Source: Hsuehochloa calcarea
Taxonomy: Eukaryota > Streptophyta > Magnoliopsida > Poales > Poaceae
Length of the DNA: 64,000 bases
Direction of reading: 5' to 3'
Assembly (NCBI GenBank): GCA_036346395.1
Contig: CM070599.1
Location: 12,949,232 to 13,013,231, forward strand
This document shows positions 23,901 to 35,994 of the stretch, piece by piece. Numbering within the stretch: position 1 is the first letter of the stretch; every line of letters starts with the position of its first letter. Below the pieces are notes generated by a model. That model had not been told where the DNA came from, ran no database searches, and saw nothing but the letters and a program-made list of their open reading frames with translations. The position numbers and the translations under genes are program-made.

Positions 23901-26900
23901 ACTTACATCATGTTTTGACAGATGGTTTCATGCTAAAATTTCTTATTAAGTTCATGCTGAAATTTCTTACCAAGATACAAACAAATACTACAAAGTAATA
24001 CCTGTTAAAACAAAAGAAAATCCTAAGACCCCACTGAGTTCATGAATAGTGCAGACCACAGCGTAGACTCTAGATCTAAATCTAGAGTCTAGACATCTAG
24101 TTATTTTAACCATGAAGCAAGAGGGATCAATTGATGAACACGTCAATATTGAAGGCACAATTTGCAAAAATGACTACTTCAGAACTCCACTTGAACATTC
24201 AGCATTTCACATAAACAATTGTCACATCAAAACAATTATTTAAGCTTGAAAATGAGTGTTTACGATAATTTAGAATTCGAGGCAACCTCAAAAGTAGAAT
24301 AATACCTTTCTTAACATTGTACCCCGAAGATTTGAGAAAGGGAACCATTTTTGCTTCAATTTCATCATACCTGAAACAAATAGTAAGATTGATGATTTTC
24401 CCGAAGCTATACTGCTATGATATTAAAGTCTTTCGATTTGCCAAATATAAGAAAAGGGGATATCTTATCAGGCATACCTTTCTTTACACCATTTTACAGT
24501 AGGTTCATCCATCTTATTGATGACAACTACCAACTTAGCAACGCCTAAAGTTTTTGCAAGCAGTACATGTTCACGAGTCTGTCCTCCTCTTTCATAACCA
24601 GTTTCAAATTCACCTTTTCGAGCAGATATAACCTAAAAAAGAAAAAGATACATGTTCACTACCAGTGAAATGTCAAAGCTAAATGGAAGTTGTGCAAATA
24701 ATGTCCTGAGCCCAAGATTACCAGAACACCAATGTCCGCTTGAGATGCACCACTTATCATATTTGGAACATAACTTTTATGACCCTGGAAATTCAAATCA
24801 TCCAGGTAAATAAATATTGCACAGGAAACAAGCATTTCAGCTCATCAGCGATTGCAGGTAAACCAGTCACACAAGAAAGCATCATCAGCAAAGAATTAAA
24901 TGTGTAAACAGAGGTGAATATGTGTGTGTGAAGGCATATGCTGGGCACAGTGGAAAATACCAACTGTGAATGATACACAAATATGTCCACCTAACAAGTA
25001 CAAGATCTAAGCATGAAGCAGAACATTGGTGTCGTCAACAAAGGAATTAATCAGAACGATGATGAATCCTTGACTATTCAAAGACAAATACAAGAATCCG
25101 TGCTCATCATGTATGAGTGTAAACATGATAACCAGAAGTTCAATTATTTCAATAGAAACAAAGCAATTTAGCTGGAAAAGGAATAAATCATAGCACATTT
25201 CCTAATGTTAAACAGTTTTCGCTTCGGCCTTAATTGTTATACTAGTCCAATGCCCGTGCTTTGCTACAGATTAAAAAAATCATATCTCGTCAATCATCGT
25301 CGTGCTCAGTCTACAATGCAAGTGATCCGCCGACAACCCATTCTTAGAAAGATCGATGGAATCTTTGGGCTTCTTGCGTACCAGCTTGGGCAGTTGGGGT
25401 GTGGGGGGAATAGAGATGAGGTTATAGGTGACCAACCGGACGCACATGAGGAACCGAGAAAGAACAAGAGCTAACGGTTCACATCTCACGAAGAAAGATA
25501 GATCTAACGGCTCACATCGCATGATAGAGAACGGACCGCCACCAATTCCTTCTTTTAAGTAATACAGATATGTTAAATCTTTTGTTTCCACAATCATGTT
25601 ATGTATACGTACTTAAATATTCATCTAAAACATGGTCTCATGGCACGATTTTCTTGCATAAATGCAAATATGCAATTGCAAACCCATAAAATAACAGGTA
25701 CACCTGTTCATGGGCAGCCCAACTAGGCTTATTTTTCTGGGATCGGGCCCAAGTTTCTGGCCTACGGGCCCAGCCCAAAGACCGAAAACATAATAAAAAT
25801 AATAATTTTATTCAAAAAATAATTATAAATGAATTTTCAGGCTTGGCCTTGTCGGGCCAGGCCAGGCTTTTCCAGGCCCAGCCCGAATCCATGCCTGGCC
25901 CTGGCCTTAAACAAGTCTAATGACAAGTCAATCCTATTTGATAACAACTTTCGTCAAGTCATTACTCATCTAGTAAAACTTATCCACGAATGAACCTGAA
26001 ATTATAAGAAAATGTCCTTAGAAGGAATCTATCCAGTGTTCAGGTTGATCACATAGTCATTAGTCAAAATCAGCAAAATAGATTCCGCAAGAACATAAAC
26101 AGCTAAAATTATGTACAATTAAAAAAGAGAAGCTCTTGAGGATTAGTACACTGTCATGCAAAATAATAAACAACCTAACAAGCATATGGAATTATATTAG
26201 TATCATATGTAACATAGCGAAAGAAAAATACCGGTGCGTCTAAAATAGTGAATCTTGTATTTTCTGTCTCAAAGTGGGCTCTACCAACTTCAACAGTCTT
26301 CCCCTGAAGACATGGAAAAAAGTACAAAAATATAAATAACTATCATGAGTAAACACCAGCCTAGCAAATTAGCAAGACAAAGGCACCTAGAGAGAATCTT
26401 ATCAGCAAGCAGAATAAAATACTATTTGTTGTTAACTACAGTTTGGAGTATGCATCAAGCTAGAGCAAACTAATTAGACAAATCATAAAAACAAATTGTT
26501 CCTCAACAAATAAGGCGATTCAACTTTCAACACCATGAAACAATTTTTAATAGAGCTCTAAAACTCTAATGATGAAGCAGCCAACAACAATCAATATGAA
26601 AGAGATACCTTAACTCGCTCTTCCTCATTTGTGTCCATAATGTAAGCCATGTACCTGCAAGTATTCAGATTATAAATCATAATATGTAGCAGTAAAGTGA
26701 ATTGAAAAGTCAAGTATTGGCAACCCCCAAATAAACAGACATCAGACAAAGCCAGAATTCTTTTCTGGTTGGGCATGGGGCTTTCTAAATAACAAATAAA
26801 AGATGCTCCGAATGAGCATAAAAAAGAAGAAAAAAATGTGTATGTTTACACTGGAAAGGCGTCTTATTCAAACTTATTTGCCAAATATTGCACAAAACTT

Positions 26901-29900
26901 ATTTGCAACACAAAGGAACTAGTACTCACCAGCTTTCTCGGCTTTTATCCTTTGCTTCCTTTTCATATTTCTGGATGGTCCGGTCATCAACTTGACCACT
27001 CAAGAATAATATTTGCCCTCCAGCAGTTGATTTGCCAGCATCTGGAACCATGAAACAACGAAAATAAGATTAAGTATATTCATTAACACCATTACTAGTG
27101 AAGAAAGCAACTCACAGAACACAAGTGCCATTCATTGAATATGGAAATATTAAGAACACAGCATATCAAAAATCAGAATAAAAAATTAGCAGAAATATAA
27201 ATGCAGCAACAGGTCTACCGTAGCAGAAGAAAAGACAGTCAAGAACAATAAGCTGGTGTATCAGATGACTATTCCATAAGCAAAAGAATATGAAATAGGA
27301 ACAAGATAAACATACTTTGGACCTACAAGCTAGGTATTCTAAGCAGGCGTATCAACCAGACAACCAGCCCAGTAATATTGACATCTAATAGCCAAGACAA
27401 GCATATGTGGCACATCCATTTCTCTAAATGAAAAGTCCTACTTTGTTTGCTTAGATGGATCTGCTAATTTGGTTAATACTTACTTGCACAGAACCACAGA
27501 TTATAACCAGCTGAGAGGAAACATCTGCGAAGCATCATCTATGAAAAGAACTACAGTGCCAACACCTAAAATATGTGTCTTCCAATCTCCATTAAAGCAT
27601 GAATAAAGGATAAAATAGTCCCAATTCTAACCATCAGTTACATCGAATCATGACCCTCGCAAGAAGAGCATAAATTCTATTCATCGTGTGTTATGACACA
27701 AATCATACTATGTCAGACACTCCACAAAAGACACAACAAAAAATCATCAGTAATCAGCTACAAAAAAAAAAATTATGCACATATCTGGCTAAGACTGAAA
27801 AAAGGTTGAAAGAAAGTAAGCAGTAAGAAAACAAGACTTACCAACATGGCCAATGAAAACCACATTCAAATGGCGCCTTGTTTCCTCTTCCTCATCTACT
27901 ACTTGAGCATCCTCATGAGCAGCAACTGGATCCATGCAAAAGTTAGGCTTGCACAAGAGTCTATACTCACAGGGGTAAAAATACAGGCGCAATGAACAGT
28001 GATAAATTGACAATGATCTTGTTACTGTCATACAGATAAAAGGCCCACAATAGAAACTAAAAGGTTAGGTGCCTAAATTTTTTGTTGCAATAGTTCATGG
28101 CACCCAAAAGGAATAAAATACACAAAAATTAAATGCAAGAAACCATCCGGGTCATCTGCCTCTCCAGAAAGTTGCCTTTGTGCTATATGGAAAAAGAGAG
28201 AATAAATTGTTTCCCTCAGTTAAATTAGTATCAGCTTTTAAATGAAGTACATTATCTAAATTAACAATAGTGTGATGGGAATTGCATCTTGAATTACTTC
28301 CATCTGATAGTTAAAAGTCTTACTGTTACATGTAGAAAAACAGGTTGCCATTTGCCAAAAATTGCAAGAAATGAAGACACAAAATAACAATGGGTATAAC
28401 TTTTTATTTGAGTTCTTGATAACTATAACTGCAGTAACAACCTGAACAATGGTTTCATACATACCATTTGTCTTCAAGTCCAAGGACTGAAGAGATGACT
28501 GAATTTCTTTGACACCTGAAAGTACATAGTGCAAATCACAGGTTAGCACATAGTGATCAAGAACTTCAGACTACAACTATACGACGTATCACCACTAGCA
28601 GAAGTACAAAATTTATTTAGGAGGTGACAAGAATTTTGAGGTTTCCCTAATACAGTAAAAACGACTATTGCAGGCTGATAAGATTCTGAGTGAAGTCTCA
28701 CATGGATACAGGAAATATCTGAGCCAAAAAAATAATAATATGCTTTTTCCAGCCACTACTTGAATTCAGCATTAAGAAAAATATTTCCAACATGCACCTA
28801 AAAATATCATCTTCAATTTTTCCAACAAAAAAAAGAATTTTAGACAGAAAAATTCCAAAGAAAATCATAGAGACTTGGCATCATAATCATTAGATTAATT
28901 CATAAAGAAATCAAAGTCATCTCTCAAGAGCAATAACCATAATCACAGGGATGTCATTATGTTGGCTAGTTACACTTACCAAACTAAATATGTCATAACA
29001 TTCTATTCTATCAATGGGAAAGGAAGTTGATGCACCCACAGAACAGCTTGCAAACCCGAGCTAGAGTGAGAAGATATTCAATATGGTCAATTGGTCACAA
29101 TGTTGAGATCATTGAAACGAGCACAACAGTTTAACCAGGTTGTTAATCAGACATTTGGTTGAAGAACTACAGCCACCCGAAGTTTTGAAAACCTTAGTGG
29201 TATAACTTTGTTGTGCATTGTTTCTTTATGGAGACAGTCATGGGTTAATGCACAGCTAATGTAATGCTGATATCAGCATAGGGCCACATGCTCCTAGATC
29301 AGGCAAGAATGAACAGGAAGGGGGGCAAAAGGCCCCTAGCAAGCCTATATGTTTGGATTCTTAGAGGGGTCAGGCCTGATTGCATACGCAATGAGTATTA
29401 GTGCCACGTGGGTACAAGACGGAACCAACAAAAAAAAGACCCTAGTTTCCTTGTGGGAACACATCAAAAAGAAACTTAAGCAAAGATTGTCCTGCCTGTG
29501 CTTGGATTCTGTGCAAGGAAACATGGATTTAATGGAGACTTGGAGATTGAGTTGGACTAACTCGGTAGCTATTCTGTCCATGTTTATTGTCAGCTATAGA
29601 AAGATCCTACAGTTACAAGAAAATCAGACAGTTTAGGAAAGTTCAAAGTGGTGTCCACACACGGCTTGGGACCAAGAAAAACTTGTCTGTTGCCAATTTT
29701 TCAAGTATGCATGTTTCCAAGTGCAGATCACGCAGCTCTATATGGAAGTTTTTATACGTTTTCTGTTCCTTTTTAGTAGTTTTTGCCCTTCATTACAATT
29801 TTAATTTTCTACTCGCAACTCAGTAATAAAGGTCTATAAATGCATGGCCATAGTGTTGCACAAAATTATCTTTCAACGAAAAGCTAACACTAACAGGCAG

Positions 29901-30738
29901 AGGAATTGAGAACCATATTTGTCGGAAGTGCCCTTATTTGGACTCAAGGAAAGTCTCACTCTCAACGGATTATCTATTTACGCACACCATTGAACATGCA
30001 TGTCCTATTTGTACACTGACCAAGCAAATGACATCAAAACACCAGCTAATTTAAACTTTTCAAGGACAGCACATGGAATCACGAACCAACAAAACGAACA
30101 GAAGCAGTACCAGCTACAAACCACTGCCCCTTAGACTTTAGCATCCAGCCATCCAATGGATGGACATCATATAACTAACAGAGACTCAGAACCACATATA
30201 TATATACCATGCCTAAACATCACATATACTCTAAGAATACAAACGGGTGTCTAGCGTGAAGTAAGTAAGATCTAGTAACTGAATTTCGCCTTCTTGTTCT
30301 TCTATACCCCAATCGAACAAGCAGAAATCGCCACTATCTAATCATGATAATCCTGCTCACCCCTTTTCCCGCAGCGGCAACCCACACAACCACTACTAAC
30401 CCTCCTAAACCTAGACAACGACCCAATCGAGCGCGCCAGCACGACAGATCGGCGCGGAACGAGGTCAGATCTAAGCGCAGCAACCACGGAACAGCGTAGC
30501 GGGAGAGAGAGAGAGAGGAAGATAGAGAGGAGAGGGGACCTTCTGCCGGGGGCGCGGGAGGAGCAGCATCCACCACGGCATCGCCCCCCTCCGCGGGGGC
30601 GCCGGAGTGGTGCGAATCCACGGCCATCAGCTCGGCGTCGTCGCGCGCCCAGTCGTCGACGGCGGCATCATCCTGGGCAGCGGGCGGAGGGGCCGGCGAG
30701 GAGGCTGGCGGCGCCTCGGAGTGCGCGTAGTGCTCCAT
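14935..30738 (-). CDS. eRF3: Peptide chain release factor eRF3, GTP-binding subunit (17 exons)
   Basis: This GTPase partners eRF1 to end translation in the cytosol. Exons in coding order: 30540-30738, 28465-28515, 28144-28182, 27842-27925, 26930-27041, 26609-26654, 26232-26303, 24722-24784, 24478-24632, 24306-24370, 23662-23812, 23035-23140, 22785-22920, 17019-17083, 15481-15666, 15330-15402, 14935-15002. The sum is 1671 bp, 556 residues, with all phases fitting and no internal stop. Residues 1-100 are Ala/Pro/acidic-rich. G1 GHVDAGKS is at 122-129, G3 DAPGH at 199-203, NKMD at 261-264, and two beta-barrel domains follow to a GRFTLRTEGKTVAVGKV end. YMAYIMDTNEEER favours eRF3 over HBS1. A lysine-rich insert lies near 480-496. 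All introns are GT-AG except the last, which is GC-AG. The ATG at 30738 is the only in-frame start upstream of the conserved part in exon 1. Confidence 0.96.
16123..16681. mobile_element. hAT-like MITE in eRF3 intron 14
   Basis: The 559-bp element has imperfect terminal inverted repeats. The left reads GAGGTGAAAACGGGGCGG and the right, inverted, reads TAGGGATGAAAACAGGTCGG. Near-identical 8-bp words flank it (CCCATGAA at 16115-16122, CCCATGAC at 16682-16689), as expected for hAT insertion. The interior repeats ATCCGTATCCG-type words and has no coding capacity. Confidence 0.8.
17426..17586 (+). repeat. 5' LTR of the copia element
   Basis: The 161-bp LTR starts TGTTAAGAG and ends TTAACA. It contains a TATA-like TCTATATATAT near 17512-17522. 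It is followed directly by the tRNA-Met-type primer site. Confidence 0.96.
17599..18402 (+). repeat. GC-rich leader with internal repeats in the copia element
   Basis: The leader between primer site and gag is very GC-rich between about 17640 and 18260. It repeats a roughly 110-bp block containing CCGTCTCCATCCAGAGGCGT, then a shorter CCATCGCCCGCGCC block. Open frames on both strands here follow from the composition and triplet-like repetition and are not supported as genes. Confidence 0.75.
18403..22443 (+). pseudogene. Copia gag-pol, frameshifted
   Basis: Segments in order: gag (18403-18907, UBN2-like, with YVQSSGALRFTLLKNIHSL); a CCHC knuckle CSHCKRTGHHVDKC near 19100-19145; aspartic protease with WILDSGASFHVTSDS near 19335-19385; the pre-integrase zinc segment WHHRLGHL to CTGCKLGKQ (about 19768-19890); integrase core (19930-20420, FVDDHSRYTW); reverse transcriptase with WVYKIKNKS near 21075 and the catalytic YVDDML near 21505; RNase H with SSAEAELRALAATTSEIIW near 22095-22155 and CDNTSAIQIANDP near 22210-22250. 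It ends at TGA 22442-22444 just before the polypurine tract. Shifts or stops occur near 18755, 18905, 19935, 20130, 20560, 21010, 21330 and 22010, so no functional polyprotein is encoded as read. Confidence 0.92.
22458..22618 (+). repeat. 3' LTR of the copia element
   Basis: This is a 161-bp copy of the 5' LTR. The only difference I find is a C to T change inside the CT-rich run (about 22490). A polypurine tract GAAGGGGGG precedes it and the target duplication ATAAA follows. Confidence 0.96.
24064..24091. other. Perfect 12-bp hairpin in eRF3 intron 10
   Basis: TAGACTCTAGAT and its exact reverse complement ATCTAGAGTCTA are separated by CTAA. No function is assigned; it may be a relic of a small mobile element. 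Confidence 0.85.
25242..25568 (-). mobile_element. Non-autonomous Helitron in eRF3 intron 7
   Basis: On the minus strand the 327-bp element starts TCTGTATTACTTAAAAG and ends GCACGGGCATTGGACTAG. It is flanked by A on the 5' side and T on the 3' side. A TC start, CTAG end and insertion between A and T are the Helitron signature, and the GCACGGGCA end is typical of short grass Helitrons. It has no Rep/helicase coding capacity. Confidence 0.75.
25699..25919. mobile_element. Degraded hAT-like MITE in eRF3 intron 7
   Basis: The ends TACACCTGTTCATGGGC and, inverted, TAGACTTGTTTAAGGCC match at most positions. Similar 8-bp words flank the segment (ATAACAGG and ATGACAAG). The interior is rich in GGCCCAG/CAGGCC words. 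It is old and approximate. Confidence 0.45.
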
Positions 30739-31326
30739 CTGCCGGGCGAGGCGAACGCGAGGTGGACGAGGCGGTGGAGATGCTACGCTCGGCGCCGGCG
30801 TCTAGGGGTTTTGCGTGACGGGTTTGGACTTCTCGGTGGAGTGAGTGGGCGATGGCTGGATGGCTGATGAGGAGGACGGGGCGCGTCTCCGCGTGCTTTA
30901 GCCGCAACCTTTCTTGCTCCAGACGCTGTCCACGCCTGTTCCGTTTGGGCCTGAGTGGACCCATGTCCGGCCTAAACAAGCCCAGCCCATATAAGTGGGA
31001 ATACTGTAGTACCAACACACTTTTGACTATCGATAATAGAAACTACTTCCTCCGTTAAGAGATGGTCGAAATTATTAGTTTGCACACACGCACTATAACC
31101 GTTCGATTTGTGTGCACCCCAATCAGCATCCTCTCCCACAGCCTCGTCCCCGAGTTTTCTTCCAGCCTTCCACCTCCGATGCCATGACCTAGCTCCCACC
31201 CCCACACAGCTTACCGCCACTCTAGCTCTACTCCTAAAGTCCTGACTGCTTGCTACTCATTACCCTCCACACTCTTTGACCATTGTCCGACTTTGCTCGC
31301 CACGCGGTTGAGTTGGAGCCCTACTG
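30739..31326 (-). promoter_or_regulatory. 5' flank and promoter region of eRF3
   Basis: This region lies upstream of the eRF3 start on the minus strand. The first 170 bases are GC-rich like the first exon. A TATA-like run appears on either strand near 30988-30995 (CCCATATAAG on plus), and GGCCCA-type words near 30950-30985 resemble elements common in plant translation-factor promoters. No transcription start can be fixed from sequence. Confidence 0.35.
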
Positions 31327-32207
31327 ATGCCTCTCCCCTACTTCCCCATCCCAAAAAACCCCATTTGCCGCCACCATTCGCTTCGGCCGCATCGCACATT
31401 GGCGACTGCACTGTCAGTTAGATTGCCAATTTCACTGTCGGTGAGGCTAGCTGAGCCCAGCTCAAGCCACGCGTTGGTGTCGTCGATCACCGTGCCCAGG
31501 GTCAATGTTTTGGAACTTGGTTGGAGAAAGTCCAAAACCACCGGTTCTATTTTTGAAGCTAAAAGTTTTTTTTTTACGTGACAGGTCGCCAAAGAGGGAG
31601 ATGGGAGGTGAGAGCGCCATAAGTGGCGTCGTGTAACAAGTCATGTCCGCCACGATTGAACACGGCAGGCAGGAGCAACTGACAGATATCATCAAGGACA
31701 AAAGATTTGCCAGTGAAGACGAGCAAAATGAACCGAGTGTCTGTCGATAATAGTATTTCTTTTTTTACGTAGAAACTATTTGCAGAAAAAATATGCACCG
31801 ATTGAATGTCTATCGGGCATTCGGTAAGACCACAAGACCAAATTTCTAGCACGGAGGGGAAACCCCGTGAGCTCCACAGGAGTTCAATATTTGTTCACGG
31901 TAGATGAAAACTCTAGCGTGGTCGAGTAAAAATTAGGATGCTCCTAAGAAACAAAATTCCCCAACCTCTCACGCCGACCTCCTCAAATCCCTCGAACACC
32001 GCCACCCTACGCCATGCTCCGCCTCCCCCCTGAGGTGCTGCCCTTCCAGGGTCCCTATCCCTACGCCTCTGTGTTGCCTTCTCCTGGTAAAACTCTCGAT
32101 GCCTCCCCTCACACGACCATGCTACAACCGTCCCTTTCGCCTCCCTACTGTATTGTCGCCCTCCCGAGGCCCCCTGGCTGCCATCCGACCGTAACAAGTC
32201 ATCCTCG
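31327..32207. other. Intergenic stretch between eRF3 and the CACTA element
   Basis: Short open frames occur on both strands (31327-31581, 31574-31852, 32014-32349), but none has a recognisable domain. One of them runs into the CACTA terminus, which shows it is not conserved coding sequence. Two poly-T runs followed by ACGT (about 31568 and 31760) suggest small repeat debris. Confidence 0.5.
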
Positions 32208-34529
32208 CACTACTACAAAACAGGCTATAGAAGACGCCTCATCACAGACGGTTCTTGGAAACGGTTCCAAGACGAACCGTCTGTGGTATGTCACTATCAC
32301 AGACGGTTCGTGTTTAGAACCGTCTATGAACCATCACAGACGGTTCTAACCACGAACCGTCTGTGATACCCCATGAACCGTCTGTGATACTGAGAATATC
32401 ACAGACGGTTCTAACCACGAACCGTCTGTGATGAGGTTTTACCATGGTTTGAATTTTTTCCTTACTCTCTTATTTTACCATGGCAACCAATCCTCTGCCG
32501 CGGTAGGGTTTGGCAGCTGATACTCTGCCGCGGTAGGGTTTGGCAGCTGATACTCTGCGGTAGGGTTTGGGTAGCCGATTCTCGCGGTAGGGTTTGGGTA
32601 GCAACCTACCCAAACCCTGTGGCGGAGAATCGGCTACCAAACCCTACTGGCAGTATTGGCTGCCAAACTCTGCCGTGTAGGTTTGGCACCAATACTCTGC
32701 CGTGGTAGGGTTTGGGTAGCCGATTCTCCGCGCGGTAGGGTTTGGGTAGGGTTAACCCTACCGCGGCAGAGAATCGGCTACCCAAACCCTACCGCGGCAG
32801 AGTATTGGCTGCCAAACTCTGCCGTGGTAGGGTTTGGCAGCTAATACTCTGCCGTGGTAGGGTTTGGCAGGCAATCCACTGCCGCGGTAGGGTTTGGGTA
32901 GCCAATCCACTGCCGCGGTAGGGTTAGGGTAGCCAATCCACTGCCGCGGCACATAATCCTCTGCCGCGGTAGGGTTTGGGCAGCCAATCTACTGCTGCGG
33001 CACATAATCCTCTGCCGCGGTAGGGTTTGGCAGCCGATACTCTGCCGTGGTAGGGTTTGGCAGCCAATCCTCTGCCGCGGTAGGGTTTGGGTAGCCGATT
33101 CTCTGCCGCTGTAGGGTTTGGATTGGTGCCAAACCCTACCATGGCAGAGTATTGGCTGCCAAACCCTCTGCGGCGATGGATTGGTCGCTAAACCCTACCA
33201 TGGCAGAGAATCGGCTACCCAAACCCTCGCGGCAGAGGATTGGTCGCCAAACCGCATTCACGGCAGAGTATCGGCTGCCAAACCCTACCGCGGCAGAGTA
33301 TCGGCTGCCAAACCCTACCGCGGCAGAGTATTGGTTGCCATGGTAAAATCAGAGAGGCCATGGTAAAATAAGAGAGTAAGGAAAAAATTCAAACCATGGT
33401 AAAACCTCATTACAGACGATTCGTGGTTAGAACCGTCTGTGATGAGACACTTATCACAGACGGTTCGTGGTTAGAACCGTCTGTGATATGTATAAAACCG
33501 TCTGTGATACTTTGGTTTTGTTAGGCGGGAAAACGAAAATTTGCACATAATGGCGGGCTCCCGAAAATCTCTCTATATTAACAGAGTCGTTCATCTCCCC
33601 CTTTGCCATCTCCATCTCCTCCTTTGCCATTTCTCCCCCTCTGTCATTTCTCCTCTGGCCTCCCCTCCCGCGGCCTCCTCCACCTCCTGTACCTCGCCCC
33701 AGCCTCGTCGCCGTCGGCCTCCCACGACCTCGTCACTCCCGGCCTCCCACGACCTCGTCGCCCCCGACCTCCTCTACTTCGTCGCCCCCGGCCTCCTCTA
33801 CTTCGTCGGCCCGTCCTCCCCTGAGTTCGTCGCCTGCAGCCTCCTCCACCTTGCCCCGGCCTCATCGTCGCCGGCCTCCCATGACCTCGTCACCCCAGCC
33901 TCCCACGACCTCACTCTCTCTACTCCCCCCTTTTGCTCTGTGATGTAGATTACTACTGTGATGTGTTAGTACTCTGTGAATTGTTTGAGTTGATGCTACT
34001 ATGATGTGGGTGATGTGGGTGATGCATGTCGTGTTGTTTTTAGTGCTCTGTGAATGGATTGAGTTGATGCTATTGTGATGCTCTGGCTATTGTGGGAAAG
34101 CTAGCGAAATCCAAAAATCAATATCAGATTCATTCGTGAGGCTCCATACGAAGTGAAAATCCGTTTTCGTTTTTTTTTTGCCCTAGAAAAAACTATCACA
34201 CACGGTTCTAAACAAGAACCGTCTCTGATAGTTACTATCACAGACGGTTCTTTTTTAGAACCGTCTGTGAAAATAGAATATCACAGACGGTTCTATTCAC
34301 GAACCGTCTGTGAAAATAGACTATCACAGACGGTTCTATTCACGAACCGCTGCGTGATGTGTGCTATCGCGCACGGTTCGTGAATAGAACCGTCGTGATA
34401 TCATTTTTCATGACGGTTAAAAACCGTCGTGATGACCTCGTGTCATCACAGACACAAAAATTCGACGGTTCAAAACCGCTGCGTGATGATGGTTTAGAAC
34501 CGTCTGTGATGAGCTTTTCTGTAGTAGTG
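32208..34529. mobile_element. Non-autonomous CACTA (En/Spm) transposon
   Basis: The 2322-bp element begins CACTACTACAAAACAG and ends, inverted, with CACTACTACAGAAAAG. It is flanked by a 3-bp target duplication TCG (32205-32207 and 34530-34532). Both subterminal regions (32240-32435, 33405-33510 and 34195-34512) carry many direct and inverted copies of TCACAGACGGTT, the usual transposase-binding layout. It has no transposase. The centre holds a 30-bp repeat array inside a foldback and a pyrimidine-rich stretch (33595-33940) whose open frame is low-complexity. Confidence 0.95.
32399..33442. repeat. Foldback with 30-bp telobox-bearing repeat array
   Basis: A 53-bp perfect inverted repeat (32432-32484 against 33357-33409) is extended outwards by about 33 more bases with two mismatches. 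It encloses an array of roughly 28 units of 30-31 bp at about 32485-33345. The unit contains GCCGCGGTAGGGTTTGG, whose complement includes AAACCCTA, the plant telobox. Unit orientation flips several times, so the array can pair with itself. Open frames through it come from a unit length divisible by three. Confidence 0.9.
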
Positions 34530-34532
34530 TCG

Positions 34533-35994
34533 GTGACCTTGATCTCAAGCAAGCCATCCTTGTCGTAGTTGTCCTCGATCTAGTCTTTGATGATCCCTAC
34601 TCCAACTCCTGAGGTCCTTCGTTGTGTCTCTTCTCTAGCCGCCAAGAAGCATGTCGTCGTCGAGCGTAGCGCAAAGACAAGGTGAGCTCATACATCATGT
34701 GCCTTAGGCTCTCTCGTTTCATTCTCTAGGTCCATTCGTTCGTGGTATTTTCTTTTTTGCTGCTCATGATCGGGATGTAGGAAAGTTTAGGCTTACATGG
34801 GGTAATGGAAAATTTTGGTTTGTTAAAATCTGATTGTCATTAGCATCTTAGCACTCAATTACCCATTAGCACTAGATATATTCCATACACACACACATGA
34901 TTTCTAAAGCGGAATTAAGGAATTCACCAGTAGGTTTTATCGACCCACACTTGGTCTCCTTGCAAACCATCATGGAGAATGCAAAAATTCATTGAGGATT
35001 ACATGGCAGAGTTATTATTGGCTCATCGCGACAATGAATTCATACTTTTGCCCTACAACTAAGAGTAAGTGCTGCACTAGTGGCTATACTTGTTGATTTT
35101 TACTTTATAAGCAACACAAACTTAGATTTAATAACCATAGCAACATACATGTATAGGTTCCACTGAATTCTAATTGTAATTATACCAAAATAGAATATGT
35201 TAATATACCTAGATTCACTAAAGAGGGCCACACACGACTTCACGATTATCAGACAATTAATCGATAGGTAAACACATTTTCTCCATAGATAACTCTATTG
35301 TAGTCTTTTATTCCTTTGCAATGGCTAAGGCTAACTTCTTGAAATCACGTAGGTCATTCGCCATGTACTATGCTAATCGATAGGTAAGCCAGGAAAGTAT
35401 TCTGCGGTAAGATCTAAATTTCCCGGTATTAGCTAGTACACATTAATCCTATATAACACTTCGTAGTAACGCCTCTTGAACTAACCAATTTTATTTTTAT
35501 AGTGCCACCAGCAGCCACCGGCCTGCAACATCTGTGGATACTATGTTTGCCACAACATGGAACTCCTCGTCGGTTCCGCGATGACCAACGATCTTCATAT
35601 TTGTCAATCTTGCAATAATTATTTCATATTTATCAATTTATATATGCACGAATTTAATCTTCCTAGCGACAAGTTGCGAGTATCGATATAACTGCGTTGG
35701 AACAGGGTCAGCTCATAAACATTTGAGGACAATTTACGTCATTCTTGAACCATGAGGGCATAAATCCAAATGGAAAGTTCCACAATGTAGATTGAACTTA
35801 ATGGTACATATGTATAAATGTACATGAATGATTAATTTTAGTTAATTGATTTGTGAATTGGATGTGATTGTTTCTGAAATGAATGTGAATTGATGTGCTT
35901 GTTTCTGAAATGAATGTGAATTTGATGTATACATGTACTTGTTGTGCTTCAGCTTATTTCAGAGGGCATGAGTAGTATTTCCTGAGGCTGACCA
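34533..35994 (+). pseudogene. Ulp1-protease-like relic of a CACTA element
   Basis: Scattered plus-strand segments resemble the Ulp1-like C-terminal domain found in grass CACTA elements. GFIDPHLVSLQTIMENAK is at about 34935-34990, then after a frameshift IEDYMAELLLAHRDNEF near 34990-35045, a LPYN motif near 35050, and PPACNICGYYVCHNMELLVG at about 35515-35575. Ulp1-type enzymes are cysteine proteases for SUMO-like conjugates; the role in transposons is unknown. The copy is split by frameshifts and probable intron sequence and is inactive. It belongs with the CACTA end at 35995-36332. Confidence 0.55.

Noticed and set aside
29349..29636. 95-residue open frame in eRF3 intron 1
   Set aside because: No domain or start context, and it is in an intron of the opposite strand. 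A chance frame is likely.
33118..33366. Open frames with repeated Pro-Asn-Pro-Thr-Ala-Ala-Glu-type peptide across the CACTA array
   Set aside because: The unit length is a multiple of three, so frames stay open without selection. Several frames on both strands are open at once.
33541..33948. 135-residue Ser/Pro-rich open frame in the CACTA element
   Set aside because: Composed of imperfect repeats of pyrimidine-rich sequence with no recognisable domain. More likely untranslated leader-like sequence.
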